Shown piece after piece: positions 21,161 through 31,957 of a DNA stretch of 64,000 nt. The stretch lies in contig JADCFN010000003.1 of assembly GCA_020249505.1 (NCBI GenBank), forward strand, positions 186,001 through 250,000, given 5' to 3'. Each line of letters begins with the position of its first letter. The first letter of the stretch is position 1. Source of the DNA: Roseomonas sp. GTDB lineage: Bacteria; Pseudomonadota; Alphaproteobacteria; Acetobacterales; Acetobacteraceae. The notes beneath the pieces were generated by a model, which was not told the origin of the DNA, made no database searches, and saw only the letters and a list, made by a program, of their open reading frames with translations. The position numbers and the translations under genes are program-made.

Positions 21161-22179
21161 GCGGATTGGCCTGGCAGTGTCACGGCAATGCGGCCCACGG
21201 GCTTGCCATTGCTGTCCGCGATATCGCCTTCCACCGCATCCACCAGCGCTGCCGTAGCGGCAGCATCAAGCAACCCCAACCGGCCGAGCAATGCCGCGAA
21301 AATCCCCATCTTGGCGCGCGATGCACCATCGGCGAGTTTCACCGCAATCCCCAAACCCTGATCCGGCACGAAGCCCACCACAAAACCCTCGGCACCACCC
21401 TTTAGCAGCACACGGCCATTGGTGGCGCGCACAATACGGCTGGTCGCCTGATCGCGCCCCGAAAGATGGTCCGGATATTTGGCAATGGCAGCCTGCAACC
21501 TTTCAATAGCCGCGCGCCGTCCAGGGCTTGCCACCTTGCGTGCTGCCCAACGTGCGGCGGCCTGCGCCATGGCTTCCATGGAAAGCGCCAAGGCCGGCAA
21601 ACCACAACCATCCACACCGGCCTGCAAACGGCCTGCATCACCACCGAGCAACTCAGACAGGATTTCCAGATAAAGCTTCTGTGTCGGATGCGCGGGATCA
21701 TCATAGCCAGCCACCGGCGCACCAAGCTTCTGCGCTACACTCAGAAACCCGCAATGCTTGCCGGAGCAATTGTGATAGATGCGGGACCGATCGCCGCCCG
21801 CGCGATAAATCTTCGCCTGATCCGCCGCCGCGCGCGGCATATCTGGCCCACAGACCAGCGCCGCTTCAGAAAGCCCCATACGCGACAGCCAATCGCGTAC
21901 CAAGGCCACCTGAAAATCCTCGGCACTATGGGATGCGCAGGAAAGGGCGAGGTGTTCTTCGCTCAATCCCAGCGCATCAGCGGCACCGGTTTCCACCAGC
22001 GCCACCGCCTGATAGGGCTTCAATGAGGATCGCGGGAAGGTGACGAAGGCAGGATCACCCATCGCCAACACCTGGCGACCTTCACTATCCATCACCGCGG
22101 CAACGCCGTGATGAATGCTCTCCACCGCTGGGCCACGATAGATTTCTGCCAGTTGCACAAAAGGGCTTTGCATCGTCAC
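21157..22179 (-). CDS. Type II-like L-asparaginase (Rhizobium etli AnsA-like family)
   Basis: VESIHHGVAAVMDSEGRQVLAMGDPAFVTFPRSSLKPYQAVALVETGAADA; NCSGKHCGFLSVAQKLG. Confidence 0.88.
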   Translation of the reverse strand: MTMQSPFVQLAEIYRGPAVESIHHGVAAVMDSEGRQVLAMGDPAFVTFPRSSLKPYQAVALVETGAADALGLSEEHLALSCASHSAEDFQVALVRDWLSRMGLSEAALVCGPDMPRAAADQAKIYRAGGDRSRIYHNCSGKHCGFLSVAQKLGAPVAGYDDPAHPTQKLYLEILSELLGGDAGRLQAGVDGCGLPALALSMEAMAQAAARWAARKVASPGRRAAIERLQAAIAKYPDHLSGRDQATSRIVRATNGRVLLKGGAEGFVVGFVPDQGLGIAVKLADGASRAKMGIFAALLGRLGLLDAAATAALVDAVEGDIADSNGKPVGRIAVTLPGQSA

Positions 22180-22203
22180 TACCTTGCCACGACCACGCGT
22201 GAT

Positions 22204-23214
22204 CTAGAAATCTTCCAGCACAACCTTGCCGATCATGCCGCCGCTTTCAATCAGCGCATGCGCTTGCGTCAGATTGGCCGCATTTATCTTGCCCAGATTG
22301 CGTGTCATGGTGCCGCGCATCCGCCCGGCTTCGATCAGCCCCGCAACCTCATTCAACAGCCGATGCTGTTCGATCATGTCGGGCGTATTGAACAGGGGCC
22401 GCGTGAACATCAGTTCCCAATGGATCGAAACCGATTTGCGCATCACATCGCGCGCATCCACCGGCGCCTGACTTTCAATCAGCACGATGCGGCCTTGCGG
22501 CGCGACCGCTTCCACCATCGCGGCCCAATTCTTCGCAGTAGTATTGGCGGAATAGATGTAATTGGCGCCGCGCAGGCCAAGCGCCTTCATTTGCGCGGCG
22601 ATATCACCGTGATGATCCACCACGTGATGCGCGCCCAAATCACGGCACCATTGCACGCTTTCTGCCCGAGAAGCAGTCGCCACCACCGTCAGCCCGGTTA
22701 GCGCGCGCGCCATTTGGATCACCATGGAACCAACGCCGCCCGCACCCGCAATCACCAGCAAAACCTGCCCCTGGCCGCCGCCTTGCGGCACGCCCAGGCG
22801 ATCAAACAAGCCTTCCCAGGCGGTAATCGCCGTCAGCGGCACGGCGGCGGCTTCGGGGAAGGTCAGGTTGCGTGGCTTCCGCCCAACAATGCGTTCATCC
22901 ACCAGATGCAATTCAGCATTGGTACCGGGGCGATTGATCACGCCGGCGTAAAAAACCTCATCACCGGGGCGAAATAGCGTGCAATCAGGTCCCACAGCAC
23001 GCACCACGCCGGCGCCATCAAAGCCCAGGATGCGCGGCGCCTCACCTGGGTCATCGCGGCGGCGCACCTTGGTATCAACGGGGTTCACCGACACCGCGTG
23101 GATTTCCACCAGCATATCGCGCCCGCTTGGCGCGGCGGGGGCCGCGATGTCCAGATCAATCAGCGCATCCGCCTGATCAATCGGCAGGCATTTCCGGTAT
23201 CCAACGGCTTTCAT
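22204..23214 (-). CDS. Zinc-binding alcohol dehydrogenase family / quinone oxidoreductase-like protein
   Basis: VSVNPVDTKVRRRDDPGEAPRILGFDGAGVVRAVGPDCTLFRPGDEVFYAG; VIAGAGGVGSMVIQMARALTGLTVVATASR. Confidence 0.88.
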   Translation of the reverse strand: MKAVGYRKCLPIDQADALIDLDIAAPAAPSGRDMLVEIHAVSVNPVDTKVRRRDDPGEAPRILGFDGAGVVRAVGPDCTLFRPGDEVFYAGVINRPGTNAELHLVDERIVGRKPRNLTFPEAAAVPLTAITAWEGLFDRLGVPQGGGQGQVLLVIAGAGGVGSMVIQMARALTGLTVVATASRAESVQWCRDLGAHHVVDHHGDIAAQMKALGLRGANYIYSANTTAKNWAAMVEAVAPQGRIVLIESQAPVDARDVMRKSVSIHWELMFTRPLFNTPDMIEQHRLLNEVAGLIEAGRMRGTMTRNLGKINAANLTQAHALIESGGMIGKVVLEDF

Positions 23215-23238
23215 GGCAATCCTCGATCCTTGTTCTTC

Positions 23239-23958
23239 TCAGCCCACACGCAGTAATGCCGGGCCTTCTTCGCGTAGCCAGGTCTCCGCCTCATCACGAT
23301 GCGGGGCCAGCGCTGCCACATGCGCCCAGAAGCGCGGAGAATGGTTCAGCTCACGCAGATGCGCGACCTCATGCGCGACAACATAATCCAGCACCGCATC
23401 CGGCGCCATGACCAGGCGCCAGGAAAAGGCGAGCGTGCCATCCGGCGCGCAAGACCCCCAGCGGCTTTGCGTGTCCTTCACGCGAATGGCCTTGATGGCG
23501 ACGCCGAGCTTTTCCGCATGCGTCGCAGCCAAAGGCAGGATACGCCGTTTTGCCTCGACACGCAGAAAATCGCGCAAGCGCCGGGGCAGGAATTCCATCG
23601 CACCTGTTACGATGATCGCGCCATTTTCCACGAAGGCGCCACCGCGCCGCGCTGGATCATGCAGCACGGGATGCGGCACGCCGCCCAAAGGCACTGCGGC
23701 CCCATGCGCTAAGGAAATGCTCGGCGCCAGGGCCTTGATGCGCTTCAGCACCCAGGCGGCATGCGCCGTCAGAAGCTCCAGCCCCGCGCGGCGGCTTGCG
23801 CGCATGGGCAATGTCACCACCACATCACCGGCGCGGGGATCGATGCGCAAACTGACCGAACGGGCACGTTCTGAACGCCGCCAACGCACCGGGCAAAGCT
23901 CCGGCGGCCCCAGCAAGCCAGGGCGAAGCGGCACCATTTCCGAATCGGGCAGAGACAT
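23239..23958 (-). CDS. M48-type metallopeptidase (YgjP/DUF45)
   Basis: RWGSCAPDGTLAFSWRLVMAPDAVLDYVVAHEVAHLRELNHSPRFWAHV. Confidence 0.92.
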   Translation of the reverse strand: MSLPDSEMVPLRPGLLGPPELCPVRWRRSERARSVSLRIDPRAGDVVVTLPMRASRRAGLELLTAHAAWVLKRIKALAPSISLAHGAAVPLGGVPHPVLHDPARRGGAFVENGAIIVTGAMEFLPRRLRDFLRVEAKRRILPLAATHAEKLGVAIKAIRVKDTQSRWGSCAPDGTLAFSWRLVMAPDAVLDYVVAHEVAHLRELNHSPRFWAHVAALAPHRDEAETWLREEGPALLRVG

Positions 23959-24033
23959 CGGCGCACCATGCCGTCAAGCGGGTGCTTTTTTCAACCGCTT
24001 GACACTCAGGCGCTTTCGCGCGCGAGTGTCGCC

Positions 24034-24924
24034 ATGCGTTTCGCGCTCAACGCCGTTTTGCCGCTGTTATTGCTTGGCACCATTTGGGGTGCCACGCCGA
24101 TTTTCGTGAAGACATTGGGCGGCATGGGTTGGCCGCCCTTGATGATCGCACTCGGCGCTTCCGGTTTCAGCACCATCACCTTGCTCGCTGTGTGCTTCGC
24201 GCGGCGCGAAATCCCCGCACTCCGGCGGCCCTATCTGATCCATTACGGTGTTTCTGGGCTGACCGGGCTTGTTCTGTCTAACCTATTTGGCTTCACAAGT
24301 TTGCAGCATATTCCAGCCGGATTCTTCTCTCTGCTGATCCCGCTTTCGCCCATGCTGACGGTGCTTGGCGCCATGCTGCTCAGGATGGAAAAAGTATCCT
24401 GGCGGCGCATTGGCGGCAGTATCTTGGGGCTGGTCGGCATTGGCATTGCCATGGCACCAGGCGCCGCTTTGCCGGACCCGGAGGCACTGCCCTGGGCATT
24501 GCTCGCGGCCTGCACGCCGGTTTGGTATGCGGTGGCGAATATCGCCGGCGTAAAGCTTGCCCCGCGCGGTGCGGCGCCCTTGGCGCTGGCGGCGGGCACC
24601 TGCGCTGCGGCAGCGCTGATCATGGCGGTGATTGCCTTTTCAACCGGGCAGATACGCGCTGTGGATATTGCCGGGTTGCCCATTACCATGACGCAAGGCG
24701 TACTGCTTGCTTTGGCCTATCTGATCTATTTCCGATCACTCGCGACGCAAGGCGGCGTGGTGACATCTCAAGTGGGCTATATCGTCACCATTACTGGCCT
24801 GATCTGGGGTTTTGCGATTTTTGGTGAGGTGCCGGGCTGGCTCACCATCCCGGCTGCTGCCTTGGTCTTTATCGGCCTTGCGATGGTGACGCTACCTTCG
24901 AAGCCTAGCCGATCAAATGCTTGA
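24034..24924 (+). CDS. DMT/EamA family transporter
   Basis: TIWGATPIFVKTLGGMGWPPLMIAL; polytopic. Confidence 0.85.
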   Translation: MRFALNAVLPLLLLGTIWGATPIFVKTLGGMGWPPLMIALGASGFSTITLLAVCFARREIPALRRPYLIHYGVSGLTGLVLSNLFGFTSLQHIPAGFFSLLIPLSPMLTVLGAMLLRMEKVSWRRIGGSILGLVGIGIAMAPGAALPDPEALPWALLAACTPVWYAVANIAGVKLAPRGAAPLALAAGTCAAAALIMAVIAFSTGQIRAVDIAGLPITMTQGVLLALAYLIYFRSLATQGGVVTSQVGYIVTITGLIWGFAIFGEVPGWLTIPAAALVFIGLAMVTLPSKPSRSNA

Positions 24925-25219
24925 GTTCGGTTTCCACGAAGGATAGCGGCGCGGTGCCGCCGTTGACGACATTATGCTCAACCCCTGCGGCGCGCCCGTA
25001 AGCGACACCGGCTTTGAGATCGGCCGGTAGCGTCTCACCGCCCGGCAGTTCAACGAACAAAGTCCCATCCGTCACCGGCACCACCACATAAGCCATGCCA
25101 TGGCGATGCCAGCCGGTTTCCGCGCCAGGTTCAAAATCCCAGCGCGTGACACGTACATTGGCATCATCAAGCTGAATGGTCGCGACCGCTGGCGGGCGGC
25201 AGCGCAGCGGTTCCTTCAT
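24905..25219 (-). CDS. Cupin domain protein
   Basis: WDFEPGAETGWHRHGMAYVVVPVTDGTLFVELPGGE. Confidence 0.8.
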   Translation of the reverse strand: MKEPLRCRPPAVATIQLDDANVRVTRWDFEPGAETGWHRHGMAYVVVPVTDGTLFVELPGGETLPADLKAGVAYGRAAGVEHNVVNGGTAPLSFVETELKHLIG

Positions 25220-25223
25220 GGTA

Positions 25224-26162
25224 CTATTCCGCTGCCTTGGCGGGCGAAAGACCGGGCAGAGGCAGCGCACCCGCCGCACCCCAAGCCGCCCAAACCGCTT
25301 CTGCCTGTGCGGCATTCAGCGGCAGATGCGGCGGGCGAATGGTGCGCCAACCGGCATCACCCGTGCTGCGCGCAATGATCTCACGGAGCCCCGGAATCAG
25401 CGGCACGGAAGTCGCGGCCTTGCGCGTCGCGTTCAAGACAGTCTGCGCCGCATCAGCCTCAGCACCTGTGCGCTTGGCATAGACAATGCCGCCCCAATGG
25501 CTGTTGCCGTTGGAAGCTGCGGTGATGCAGCCCGCGCCACCTTCGGCCAGGATCTTCTGCAGGAATTCATCGCTACCCGAATAAACTTCAAACCCATCCT
25601 TGGCGAAGGCCTGCACCATGGCCTGCATATTGGCGTAATCGCCCGATGAATCCTTGACCCCCTTGATGGTGCCTGGGAAAGCCTTGATCAGGCGTTCCAG
25701 CAGCGAAAGGCTGAAGGGCACCGCCGATTGCTGCGGGAAGTGATAGAGATACACTTTCACCCCACCACCAATGCGGTTCAGCGCTTCTGAGAAATAGGCG
25801 AACAACCCATCATCAGAAGGACCCTTGTAGTAGAAGGGCGGCAGCATCAGCACGCCGGGGCAGCCGGCATCGCGTGCATGCTTGGTCAGTTCCACACTAT
25901 CCATCAGGCTGGCGCAGCCCGTGCCCGGCATCATGCGTGCCGCCGGAATGCCGCGCGCAATCAACCCTTCCAGAATGGCCTTGCGTTCATGCAGGCCGAA
26001 GGAATTTGCCTCACCGGTCGTGCCCAGCACGCCAAGCCCGGTGCAGCCATTGGCCAGCAGCCATTTGGCATGCGCCGCCATGCGATCCAGATCGGGGGTC
26101 AGGTCGGGCTTCATCGCCGTCAGCACGGCAGCGTTCACGCCGCCATAAATCGCGTCCTTCAT
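25224..26162 (-). CDS. Dihydrodipicolinate synthase/N-acetylneuraminate lyase family protein
   Basis: AAHAKWLLANGCTGLGVLGTTGEANSFGLHERKAILEG; YLYHFPQQSAVPFS; IKGVKDSSGD. Confidence 0.88.
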   Translation of the reverse strand: MKDAIYGGVNAAVLTAMKPDLTPDLDRMAAHAKWLLANGCTGLGVLGTTGEANSFGLHERKAILEGLIARGIPAARMMPGTGCASLMDSVELTKHARDAGCPGVLMLPPFYYKGPSDDGLFAYFSEALNRIGGGVKVYLYHFPQQSAVPFSLSLLERLIKAFPGTIKGVKDSSGDYANMQAMVQAFAKDGFEVYSGSDEFLQKILAEGGAGCITAASNGNSHWGGIVYAKRTGAEADAAQTVLNATRKAATSVPLIPGLREIIARSTGDAGWRTIRPPHLPLNAAQAEAVWAAWGAAGALPLPGLSPAKAAE

Positions 26163-26242
26163 CGGGGCATCCTTCGCAAAACTTGTGGGGGCTTCGTCGC
26201 GCGGAACGCGCGCTCCGTCAATCAAGCAGACAGCGCGCCCCG

Positions 26243-26713
26243 TCAATCAGGCGCTTTTGTCTTCCGCGGCATCATCCCCGGCCAGCGCACCACATGATCT
26301 TCCAAAGCCCCCGCCCCGCGTTCATCAATGGCGCGCCCGCGCACGGAAACGCCGGCGCGATGCACGCTCTCCGGATCGCCCGAGACCAGCGGGTGCCACC
26401 AGGCCAAATCCCGCCCCTCGGCCACCATACGATAGGCGCAGCTTGGCGGCAGCCAATCAATGGCCGCGAGCTTCTTGGGGGTGAGTTTCACGCAATCCGG
26501 CACGCGCTTCTTGCGCCCGGCATAGTCAGAACATTGGCAGCTATGCAAATCCAATAACCGGCACGCCACTTCCGTATAGGCCAGCGCATCGGTTTCCTCA
26601 TCGCGCAGCTTATGCAGACAGCAGCGCCCGCAACCATCACACAGGCTTTCCCATTCTGCCCGAGACATCTCGGCCAGCGTCTTGCTTTTCCAGAAAGGCG
26701 CTTTGTCAGTCAC
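26243..26713 (-). CDS. YcgN/UPF0260 family cysteine cluster protein
   Basis: [56 protein letters not shown]. Confidence 0.93.
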   Translation of the reverse strand: MTDKAPFWKSKTLAEMSRAEWESLCDGCGRCCLHKLRDEETDALAYTEVACRLLDLHSCQCSDYAGRKKRVPDCVKLTPKKLAAIDWLPPSCAYRMVAEGRDLAWWHPLVSGDPESVHRAGVSVRGRAIDERGAGALEDHVVRWPGMMPRKTKAPD

Positions 26714-26740
26714 GCCGTGGTGCAGGAGAGAAGAAGCCCC

Positions 26741-27550
26741 TCAACGCCGATTTGCCGGCGGCGGCGCCAGGTTTTCTGTCTGCACACGGCCCGTCGCTAC
26801 ACTGCCCGAGGTGGTCCCACCGGATGGCGCGGGCGCGGCAGAATTGCCAGCGCCACTGGCGGGCGCGCCAAGGCGCATAAGTGCGCCGCGCAGCGGGTCA
26901 CTGCCGGGGTTATGCAGTTCCATCGCTACCACCACCTGCCGCGCGCTCGCCTCTCGTCCGAAATAGGCGCGCATGGCTGAGCTATTGGCGGAAAGCACTG
27001 CCCCATCCAGCGTGATGCCGGCGAAAAGCCCACGGCTGCGCCCGATGGTAACAATATCGGCGCCCACCGCTGCGGTCGTCGCGCCCTGGATGCTGCGCCC
27101 GAGGGTCGCGAAAGCAAGCCCTGCCTCGGCGCCGAATTTAAATTGGCTGTCCAGAACGGCGTTCAGCCCGCGTTCGGTCATAATGAGCGAAATCACCTGC
27201 GCATCCTGCAACCCGGCCTGCAGACCGAAACTGCCGCCGACCAGGCTATAGAAGGCGGGGGAGGACCAGGAACCACCACCACCGCGCGCGGCGAGAACGC
27301 ATTCGCCAAACTCACCGCCGATAAAAAAGCCGGCGCGGAAGACGCGCGGGCAGATCAATACCCCCTTGGCATTGCGGAGCAACGCCCGCGCATCGCCGGT
27401 ATTATCCGCCGGCCCCATGATTTCCTGCAGCGTGAGCGTGGCGCGGTCCACCAATGCCTGTTCTTCGGCCTGGGCGCGGGCGCTGCCAGAAAAGCCAAAC
27501 AAGGCAAGGAGTAAGGCGCTAAAAAGCATGATAGGGCGCATGAAAAACAT
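26741..27550 (-). CDS. SYLF/Ysc84-domain lipid-binding protein
   Basis: Signal peptide then NAKGVLICPRVFRAGFFIGGEFGECVLAARGGGGSWSSPAFYSLVGGSFGLQAGLQDAQVISLIMTERGL. Confidence 0.88.
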   Translation of the reverse strand: MFFMRPIMLFSALLLALFGFSGSARAQAEEQALVDRATLTLQEIMGPADNTGDARALLRNAKGVLICPRVFRAGFFIGGEFGECVLAARGGGGSWSSPAFYSLVGGSFGLQAGLQDAQVISLIMTERGLNAVLDSQFKFGAEAGLAFATLGRSIQGATTAAVGADIVTIGRSRGLFAGITLDGAVLSANSSAMRAYFGREASARQVVVAMELHNPGSDPLRGALMRLGAPASGAGNSAAPAPSGGTTSGSVATGRVQTENLAPPPANRR

Positions 27551-27624
27551 TTCCCAACCCGTTGTTTCAATAGACTCTATACCAAGGATTCGCGTCGGGG
27601 GAAGGGTTTCTTCAGGACCCGCAA

Positions 27625-28263
27625 TCAAACCTCTGCCGCTGGCGGGGTCCAGGGTTCCTCATTGACCGATGCCACGCGCCAATCGAGCCCATGTTTTTCA
27701 ATGCGCGTCAGGGACAAGTTCTTGATGCTGAAGATCAAAGCCTGATCGGGCGAGAGCCCCATGGCATGGGCAAGGGCTGCGCGGATGGACCCGCCATGGG
27801 CCACAATCACAATATCCTGGCCTTCCAAAAGCGTCGCCAGGCGTTCCAGCACGGCGGCGACGCGTGCCTGCACTTCGCGGAAACTCTCACCGCCTGGCGG
27901 GTGTTCTTCCCCAGCATGGGGCCAAAAGGGATGCGCCGGGCGCGTCAGCAGCGCGGGCAGTGCCTCATGCGGGATGCCCTGCCACTCGCCCAGGTGCTGC
28001 TCGGCGAAATCGGGCTCTGCGTCCAAATCCGCTTCCGGGTAGCCCGCCGCAAAAACCGCCGCTGCCGTAGCGCGGGTGCGCGACAGGTTGGTGACAAACC
28101 AGCGCGCCGGTTGCGGCAGGCGATGCGCCAACCAGCGATAGGATGCGGCTTCTTCCTGCAACGCCAGATCGCACAGCCCCACATCCATGCTGCCATAAAG
28201 CACCGCGCGGGCGGATGGTTCCACCAGCGCGTGGCGGACCAGGAAAAATCGCGTTGGTGTCAC
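27625..28263 (-). CDS. Histidine phosphatase family protein
   Basis: FFLVRHALVEPS; NLSRTRATAAAV; FAEQHLGEWQG; VIVAHGGSIRAAL. Confidence 0.88.
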   Translation of the reverse strand: MTPTRFFLVRHALVEPSARAVLYGSMDVGLCDLALQEEAASYRWLAHRLPQPARWFVTNLSRTRATAAAVFAAGYPEADLDAEPDFAEQHLGEWQGIPHEALPALLTRPAHPFWPHAGEEHPPGGESFREVQARVAAVLERLATLLEGQDIVIVAHGGSIRAALAHAMGLSPDQALIFSIKNLSLTRIEKHGLDWRVASVNEEPWTPPAAEV

Positions 28264-28673
28264 GCCGGCGCATCCAGCGCATGCGCCATCAGATCATCCA
28301 GCGTGCAGATTTGCAGCGCCGCTTCATGCGTTGCTTCCAACAATACGGGCGGGGCGAAGCCCGCGCGGCGCGCTTCTTCCCAACGCGCGGCGCAAAGGCA
28401 CCAGCGATCCCCCGGCGAAAGCCCTGCAAAACCATATTCCGGGCGCGGCGTGGAAAGATCATTCCCCGCCGCCTTGCTGAAGTTCAGAAATTCGGCGCTG
28501 ACGTCGGCACAAACCACATGCAGCCCGATATCCTCAGGCCCCGTATTGCAGCAGCCGTCTCGAAAAAACCCTGTCAGCGGCGCCACCGAACACGGCAGCA
28601 AAGCCCCGCCCAGCACATTGCGCTTGCCGGCCTGATTTGAGGCCGGCTTCAGCCAATCGAAACTGCCACTCAT
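28260..28673 (-). CDS. DUF2237 family protein
   Basis: [83 protein letters not shown]. Confidence 0.9.
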   Translation of the reverse strand: MSGSFDWLKPASNQAGKRNVLGGALLPCSVAPLTGFFRDGCCNTGPEDIGLHVVCADVSAEFLNFSKAAGNDLSTPRPEYGFAGLSPGDRWCLCAARWEEARRAGFAPPVLLEATHEAALQICTLDDLMAHALDAPA

Positions 28674-30265
28674 GCCGCGGCGCGAATGGCGGCTGCCTTC
28701 ACATCCTCACCCACTGCATCTGCATAGGTGGCGAAATTCGCCTCAAACCGCGCCACCAAATCACGCGCCGTGCGATCATAAGCGGCCTTATCGGCCCAAG
28801 TATCGCGCGGGTTGAGCATTTCGCTCGGCACGCCGGGCAGCGCCTTCGGCACCATCAGGCCGAAGAAGGGATCGCGTTGGAATTCAACGCGGGCCAAGCT
28901 GCCATCAAGCGCGGCACGCAGCAGCGCGCGCGTGACACGGATGGGCATGCGGCTGCCGGTGCCGTAACCACCGCCGGTCCAGCCGGTATTCACCAGCCAG
29001 CAATCGGCGCCATGCCGCGCCATCAGCTCCGCCAACATCTTGCCATAGACTTCCGGCCGACGTGGCAGGAAGGGCGCGCCGAAGCAGGTGGAGAACGTCG
29101 CCTGAGGTTCCTTGCCCAGGCCCTTTTCGGTGCCCGCGACCCGCGCGGTATAGCCCGACAGGAAGTGATACATGGCCTGCGCCGGGGAGAGCTTGGCGAT
29201 TGGCGGCAACACGCCGAAAGCATCCGCCGTCAGCATCACCACATTGCGCGGCAGGCCAGCAGCGCCGCTTTCCACGATGTTCGGAATATAGGGCAGTGGA
29301 TAGCAGGACCGCGTATTTTCCGTGAGCTTGCCATCATTCAGGTCAAGCCGGCCGGCTTCATCAGCGATCACATTTTCCAGCACCGTGCCGAAACGATGTG
29401 ATGCGTCCCAGATTTGCGGCTCGGCCTCACGGCTGAGTTTAATCACCTTGGCGTAGCAGCCGCCTTCGAAATTGAAGACGCCGGCATCGGACCAGCCATG
29501 TTCATCATCGCCAATCAAATTGCGTTCCGGGTCAGAAGACAGCGTGGTCTTGCCCGTACCGGAAAGCCCGAAGAACAGCGCGACATCGCCCTTGTCGCCA
29601 ATATTGGCGCTGCAATGCATGGGCAGCACGCCCTTGGCGGGCAGCAGCCAATTCATGACGGTGAAAATGCTTTTCTTGATTTCCCCGGCATAGGATGTGC
29701 CAGCGATCACAATAGTTTTCGCGGCAAAGGAAAGCGCAATCACGGTTTCAGAACGGCAGCCATCCAGCGCCGGGTCAGCCTGAAATTCCGGTGCGTGCAG
29801 AATGGTGAAATCGGGCTGGAACCCCGCCAATTCGGCTGGCGCCGGGCGGATGAACATATTGCGCGCAAACAGCGCATGCCATGCATTGGTGGTGACCAGG
29901 CGCACGCGCACGCGATGCGCGGGATCGGCCCCGGCATAAAGATCCTGCGTGAAAAGCTCGGGCTTCGCACCAAGCCAACCGCGTACGCGGGCGGCAAGGT
30001 CAGAAAAGCGTTCCGGCGCCATGGGCTGATTGATTTTGCCCCACCAGATATCGGCGCGCACATCGGGGTCTTCCACCACGAACTTGTCTTGCACGGAACG
30101 GCCGGTATGGGTGCCGGTCACGGCAATAAAGGCGCCATCGGCGGAAAGCCGGCCTTCATTGCGGCGGAGCGCCTGCGCAATCAGCGCGGGCGGGGTGAGA
30201 TTCGCGTGAATGGTTTCAGCCCCGGTCACGCCAGTACCGGCCAAAGCTTGTGCAGCAACATTCAT
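28670..30265 (-). CDS. pckA: Phosphoenolpyruvate carboxykinase (ATP)
   Basis: [72 protein letters not shown]. Confidence 0.97.
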   Translation of the reverse strand: MNVAAQALAGTGVTGAETIHANLTPPALIAQALRRNEGRLSADGAFIAVTGTHTGRSVQDKFVVEDPDVRADIWWGKINQPMAPERFSDLAARVRGWLGAKPELFTQDLYAGADPAHRVRVRLVTTNAWHALFARNMFIRPAPAELAGFQPDFTILHAPEFQADPALDGCRSETVIALSFAAKTIVIAGTSYAGEIKKSIFTVMNWLLPAKGVLPMHCSANIGDKGDVALFFGLSGTGKTTLSSDPERNLIGDDEHGWSDAGVFNFEGGCYAKVIKLSREAEPQIWDASHRFGTVLENVIADEAGRLDLNDGKLTENTRSCYPLPYIPNIVESGAAGLPRNVVMLTADAFGVLPPIAKLSPAQAMYHFLSGYTARVAGTEKGLGKEPQATFSTCFGAPFLPRRPEVYGKMLAELMARHGADCWLVNTGWTGGGYGTGSRMPIRVTRALLRAALDGSLARVEFQRDPFFGLMVPKALPGVPSEMLNPRDTWADKAAYDRTARDLVARFEANFATYADAVGEDVKAAAIRAAA

Positions 30266-30292
30266 TTAAAGGACACCCCTCCAACCAACCTT

Positions 30293-30330
30293 CGATAGCG
30301 CCGCTCAGGCGGCTTACGCGCGCTCTATCG
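30293..30330 (-). promoter_or_regulatory. Structured hairpin in the pckA 5' leader
   Basis: Minus strand CGATAG-AGCGCGCGTAA-GCCGC-CTGA-GCGGC-G-CTATCG: nested perfect stems (GCCGC/GCGGC inside CGATAG/CTATCG), about 27 nt upstream of the pckA ATG. Confidence 0.5.
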
Positions 30331-30365
30331 GGGCTGGTCGCGGCAGAATTGCGGCAGGCTCAGGC

Positions 30366-31106
30366 TTAGGCTGGGGCTTGCCCGGCCAGGGCCGCCCGCC
30401 CTTCCCGCGCTGCGCGAATCAGCGCCATACGCACGGCATCCGCATCGCCCAACGGGGCGGGGAAGGCAAGACGGCGGGATGCCTCGCCATCCGAAATATC
30501 GCAGCCATCGGGGTCCACCGTCACCAGGCGCCAGGGGCCTGGGGAGCCGCCCAATAGCCCGGTCGCAATCGCCGCCACCGCATCGGGGTGGTCTTCATTC
30601 ACATGGGCGATGATCTCGGCCTCGGCTGCCGCCACGGCCGCAACGGCGGCTTCATCGGGCGCCAGCGCGCTGGCCTTGAGCCGGACCGCCCGGGCAAAGC
30701 CCCCCACCAACAGGGCGCCGCCAATCGTCACGCGCCAGAGCGCGAAATCGCCGAAATCCGCGTAAAGCGCCGCGTAAGGGTGCACGGCCAGCCAGCGCGC
30801 CTTGAGTGCTGCCACCTGATCCGCCGGCACAAGCTCCGCGATCCCGGTCACCGTCACGCGGGGCGCGGTTTGTGGGTTGGGGCCGGTCGGCGCGCCGGTG
30901 ATCAGCAGGGCGCAGCGCGGATCCGCCTGCAAATGGCGCGTGTGTTCGGATAGCGAGGAGAGCAACACCAGCGGCGAAAGATCCGGCGCGCTGGCCGGCG
31001 TGACCAGGCTGGCGAAGGGCTGGCCGGCCTGGCCTGTCGCAAGGCTTGCCGCCCGCCCGGCGCGGATCAGCCGCCGCGCTTCCATTATGGCATCATACTG
31101 TTCCAT
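30366..31106 (-). CDS. Pyridoxamine 5'-phosphate oxidase-like / HugZ-family protein
   Basis: [63 protein letters not shown]-terminal [10 protein letters not shown] (DUF2470-like). Confidence 0.85.
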   Translation of the reverse strand: MEQYDAIMEARRLIRAGRAASLATGQAGQPFASLVTPASAPDLSPLVLLSSLSEHTRHLQADPRCALLITGAPTGPNPQTAPRVTVTGIAELVPADQVAALKARWLAVHPYAALYADFGDFALWRVTIGGALLVGGFARAVRLKASALAPDEAAVAAVAAAEAEIIAHVNEDHPDAVAAIATGLLGGSPGPWRLVTVDPDGCDISDGEASRRLAFPAPLGDADAVRMALIRAAREGRAALAGQAPA

Positions 31107-31201
31107 CGCCCTTCTCCGGCCTGCCTACTGCCACAATTAGCTCGCACTATATCCATCGTCGCGGCAAAAGGATGTCACGGCCGCGTCAGAGGTGCACAGC
31201 A

Positions 31202-31903
31202 ATGCCGCAAACCATCGCCCTTGTGGATGATGACCGCAATATCCTCACTTCTGTGTCCATGACCCTGGAACAGGAAGGCTATCAGGTGCGCACCTATACG
31301 GATGGGGAAAGCGCGCTGCAGGGCCTGCTGGCCAAGCCGGCCGATCTGGCGGTGCTGGACATCAAAATGCCGCGCATGGATGGCATGGAATTGCTCCAGC
31401 GGCTCCGCCAGCGCAGCAATATGCCGGTGGTGTTTCTGACTTCCAAGGATGAGGAGGTGGATGAGCTGATGGGGCTGCGCCTTGGTGCCGATGATTACAT
31501 CACCAAGCCCTTTTCGCAGCGCTTGTTGCTGGAACGCATCCGCGCCTTGCTGCGCCGGAATGAAGGTGCGCGGGCAGAAGGTTCGGGCGCGCCGCCCGGC
31601 GGCGTGCTGGGGCGCGGTGACCTGATGCTGGATGAGACGAAGCACACCTGCCTGTGGAAGGGCAAACAGGTGCAATTGACCGTCACGGAATTCCTGCTGG
31701 TGAAGGCACTCGCGCTGCGCCCGGGGATGGTGAAGAACCGCGACCAGCTGATTGATGCCGCTTATGGCGAAAACATCTATGTGGATGACCGCACGATTGA
31801 CAGCCATGTGAAGCGCATCCGCCGCAAATTCCGCCATACGGATGGGGATTTCGACCAGATCGAAACCCTTTACGGCATCGGCTATCGTTATAAGGAGAAT
31901 TGA
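31202..31903 (+). CDS. chvI: Two-component response regulator, ChvI-type (OmpR/PhoB family)
   Basis: [36 protein letters not shown]...[24 protein letters not shown]-terminal winged helix ending [20 protein letters not shown]; close to pckA. Confidence 0.9.
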   Translation: MPQTIALVDDDRNILTSVSMTLEQEGYQVRTYTDGESALQGLLAKPADLAVLDIKMPRMDGMELLQRLRQRSNMPVVFLTSKDEEVDELMGLRLGADDYITKPFSQRLLLERIRALLRRNEGARAEGSGAPPGGVLGRGDLMLDETKHTCLWKGKQVQLTVTEFLLVKALALRPGMVKNRDQLIDAAYGENIYVDDRTIDSHVKRIRRKFRHTDGDFDQIETLYGIGYRYKEN

Positions 31904-31905
31904 GG
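31841..31905 (+). repeat. Proximal copy of a 65-bp direct repeat (3' end of intact chvI)
   Basis: 59/65 identical to 34138-34202; all six mismatches are synonymous in the chvI frame. Confidence 0.9.
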
Positions 31906-31957
31906 GGTTCTCCCCTCAAAAAATGGCGATTACGCACTTCCCAAACACGAGCCCGAA

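Noticed and set aside
31900-31919. Hairpin TTGAGGGG-TTCT-CCCCTCAA as the chvI terminator
   Set aside because: Stem is perfect but followed by A-rich rather than T-rich DNA on the plus strand, so it is not a convincing intrinsic terminator for chvI.
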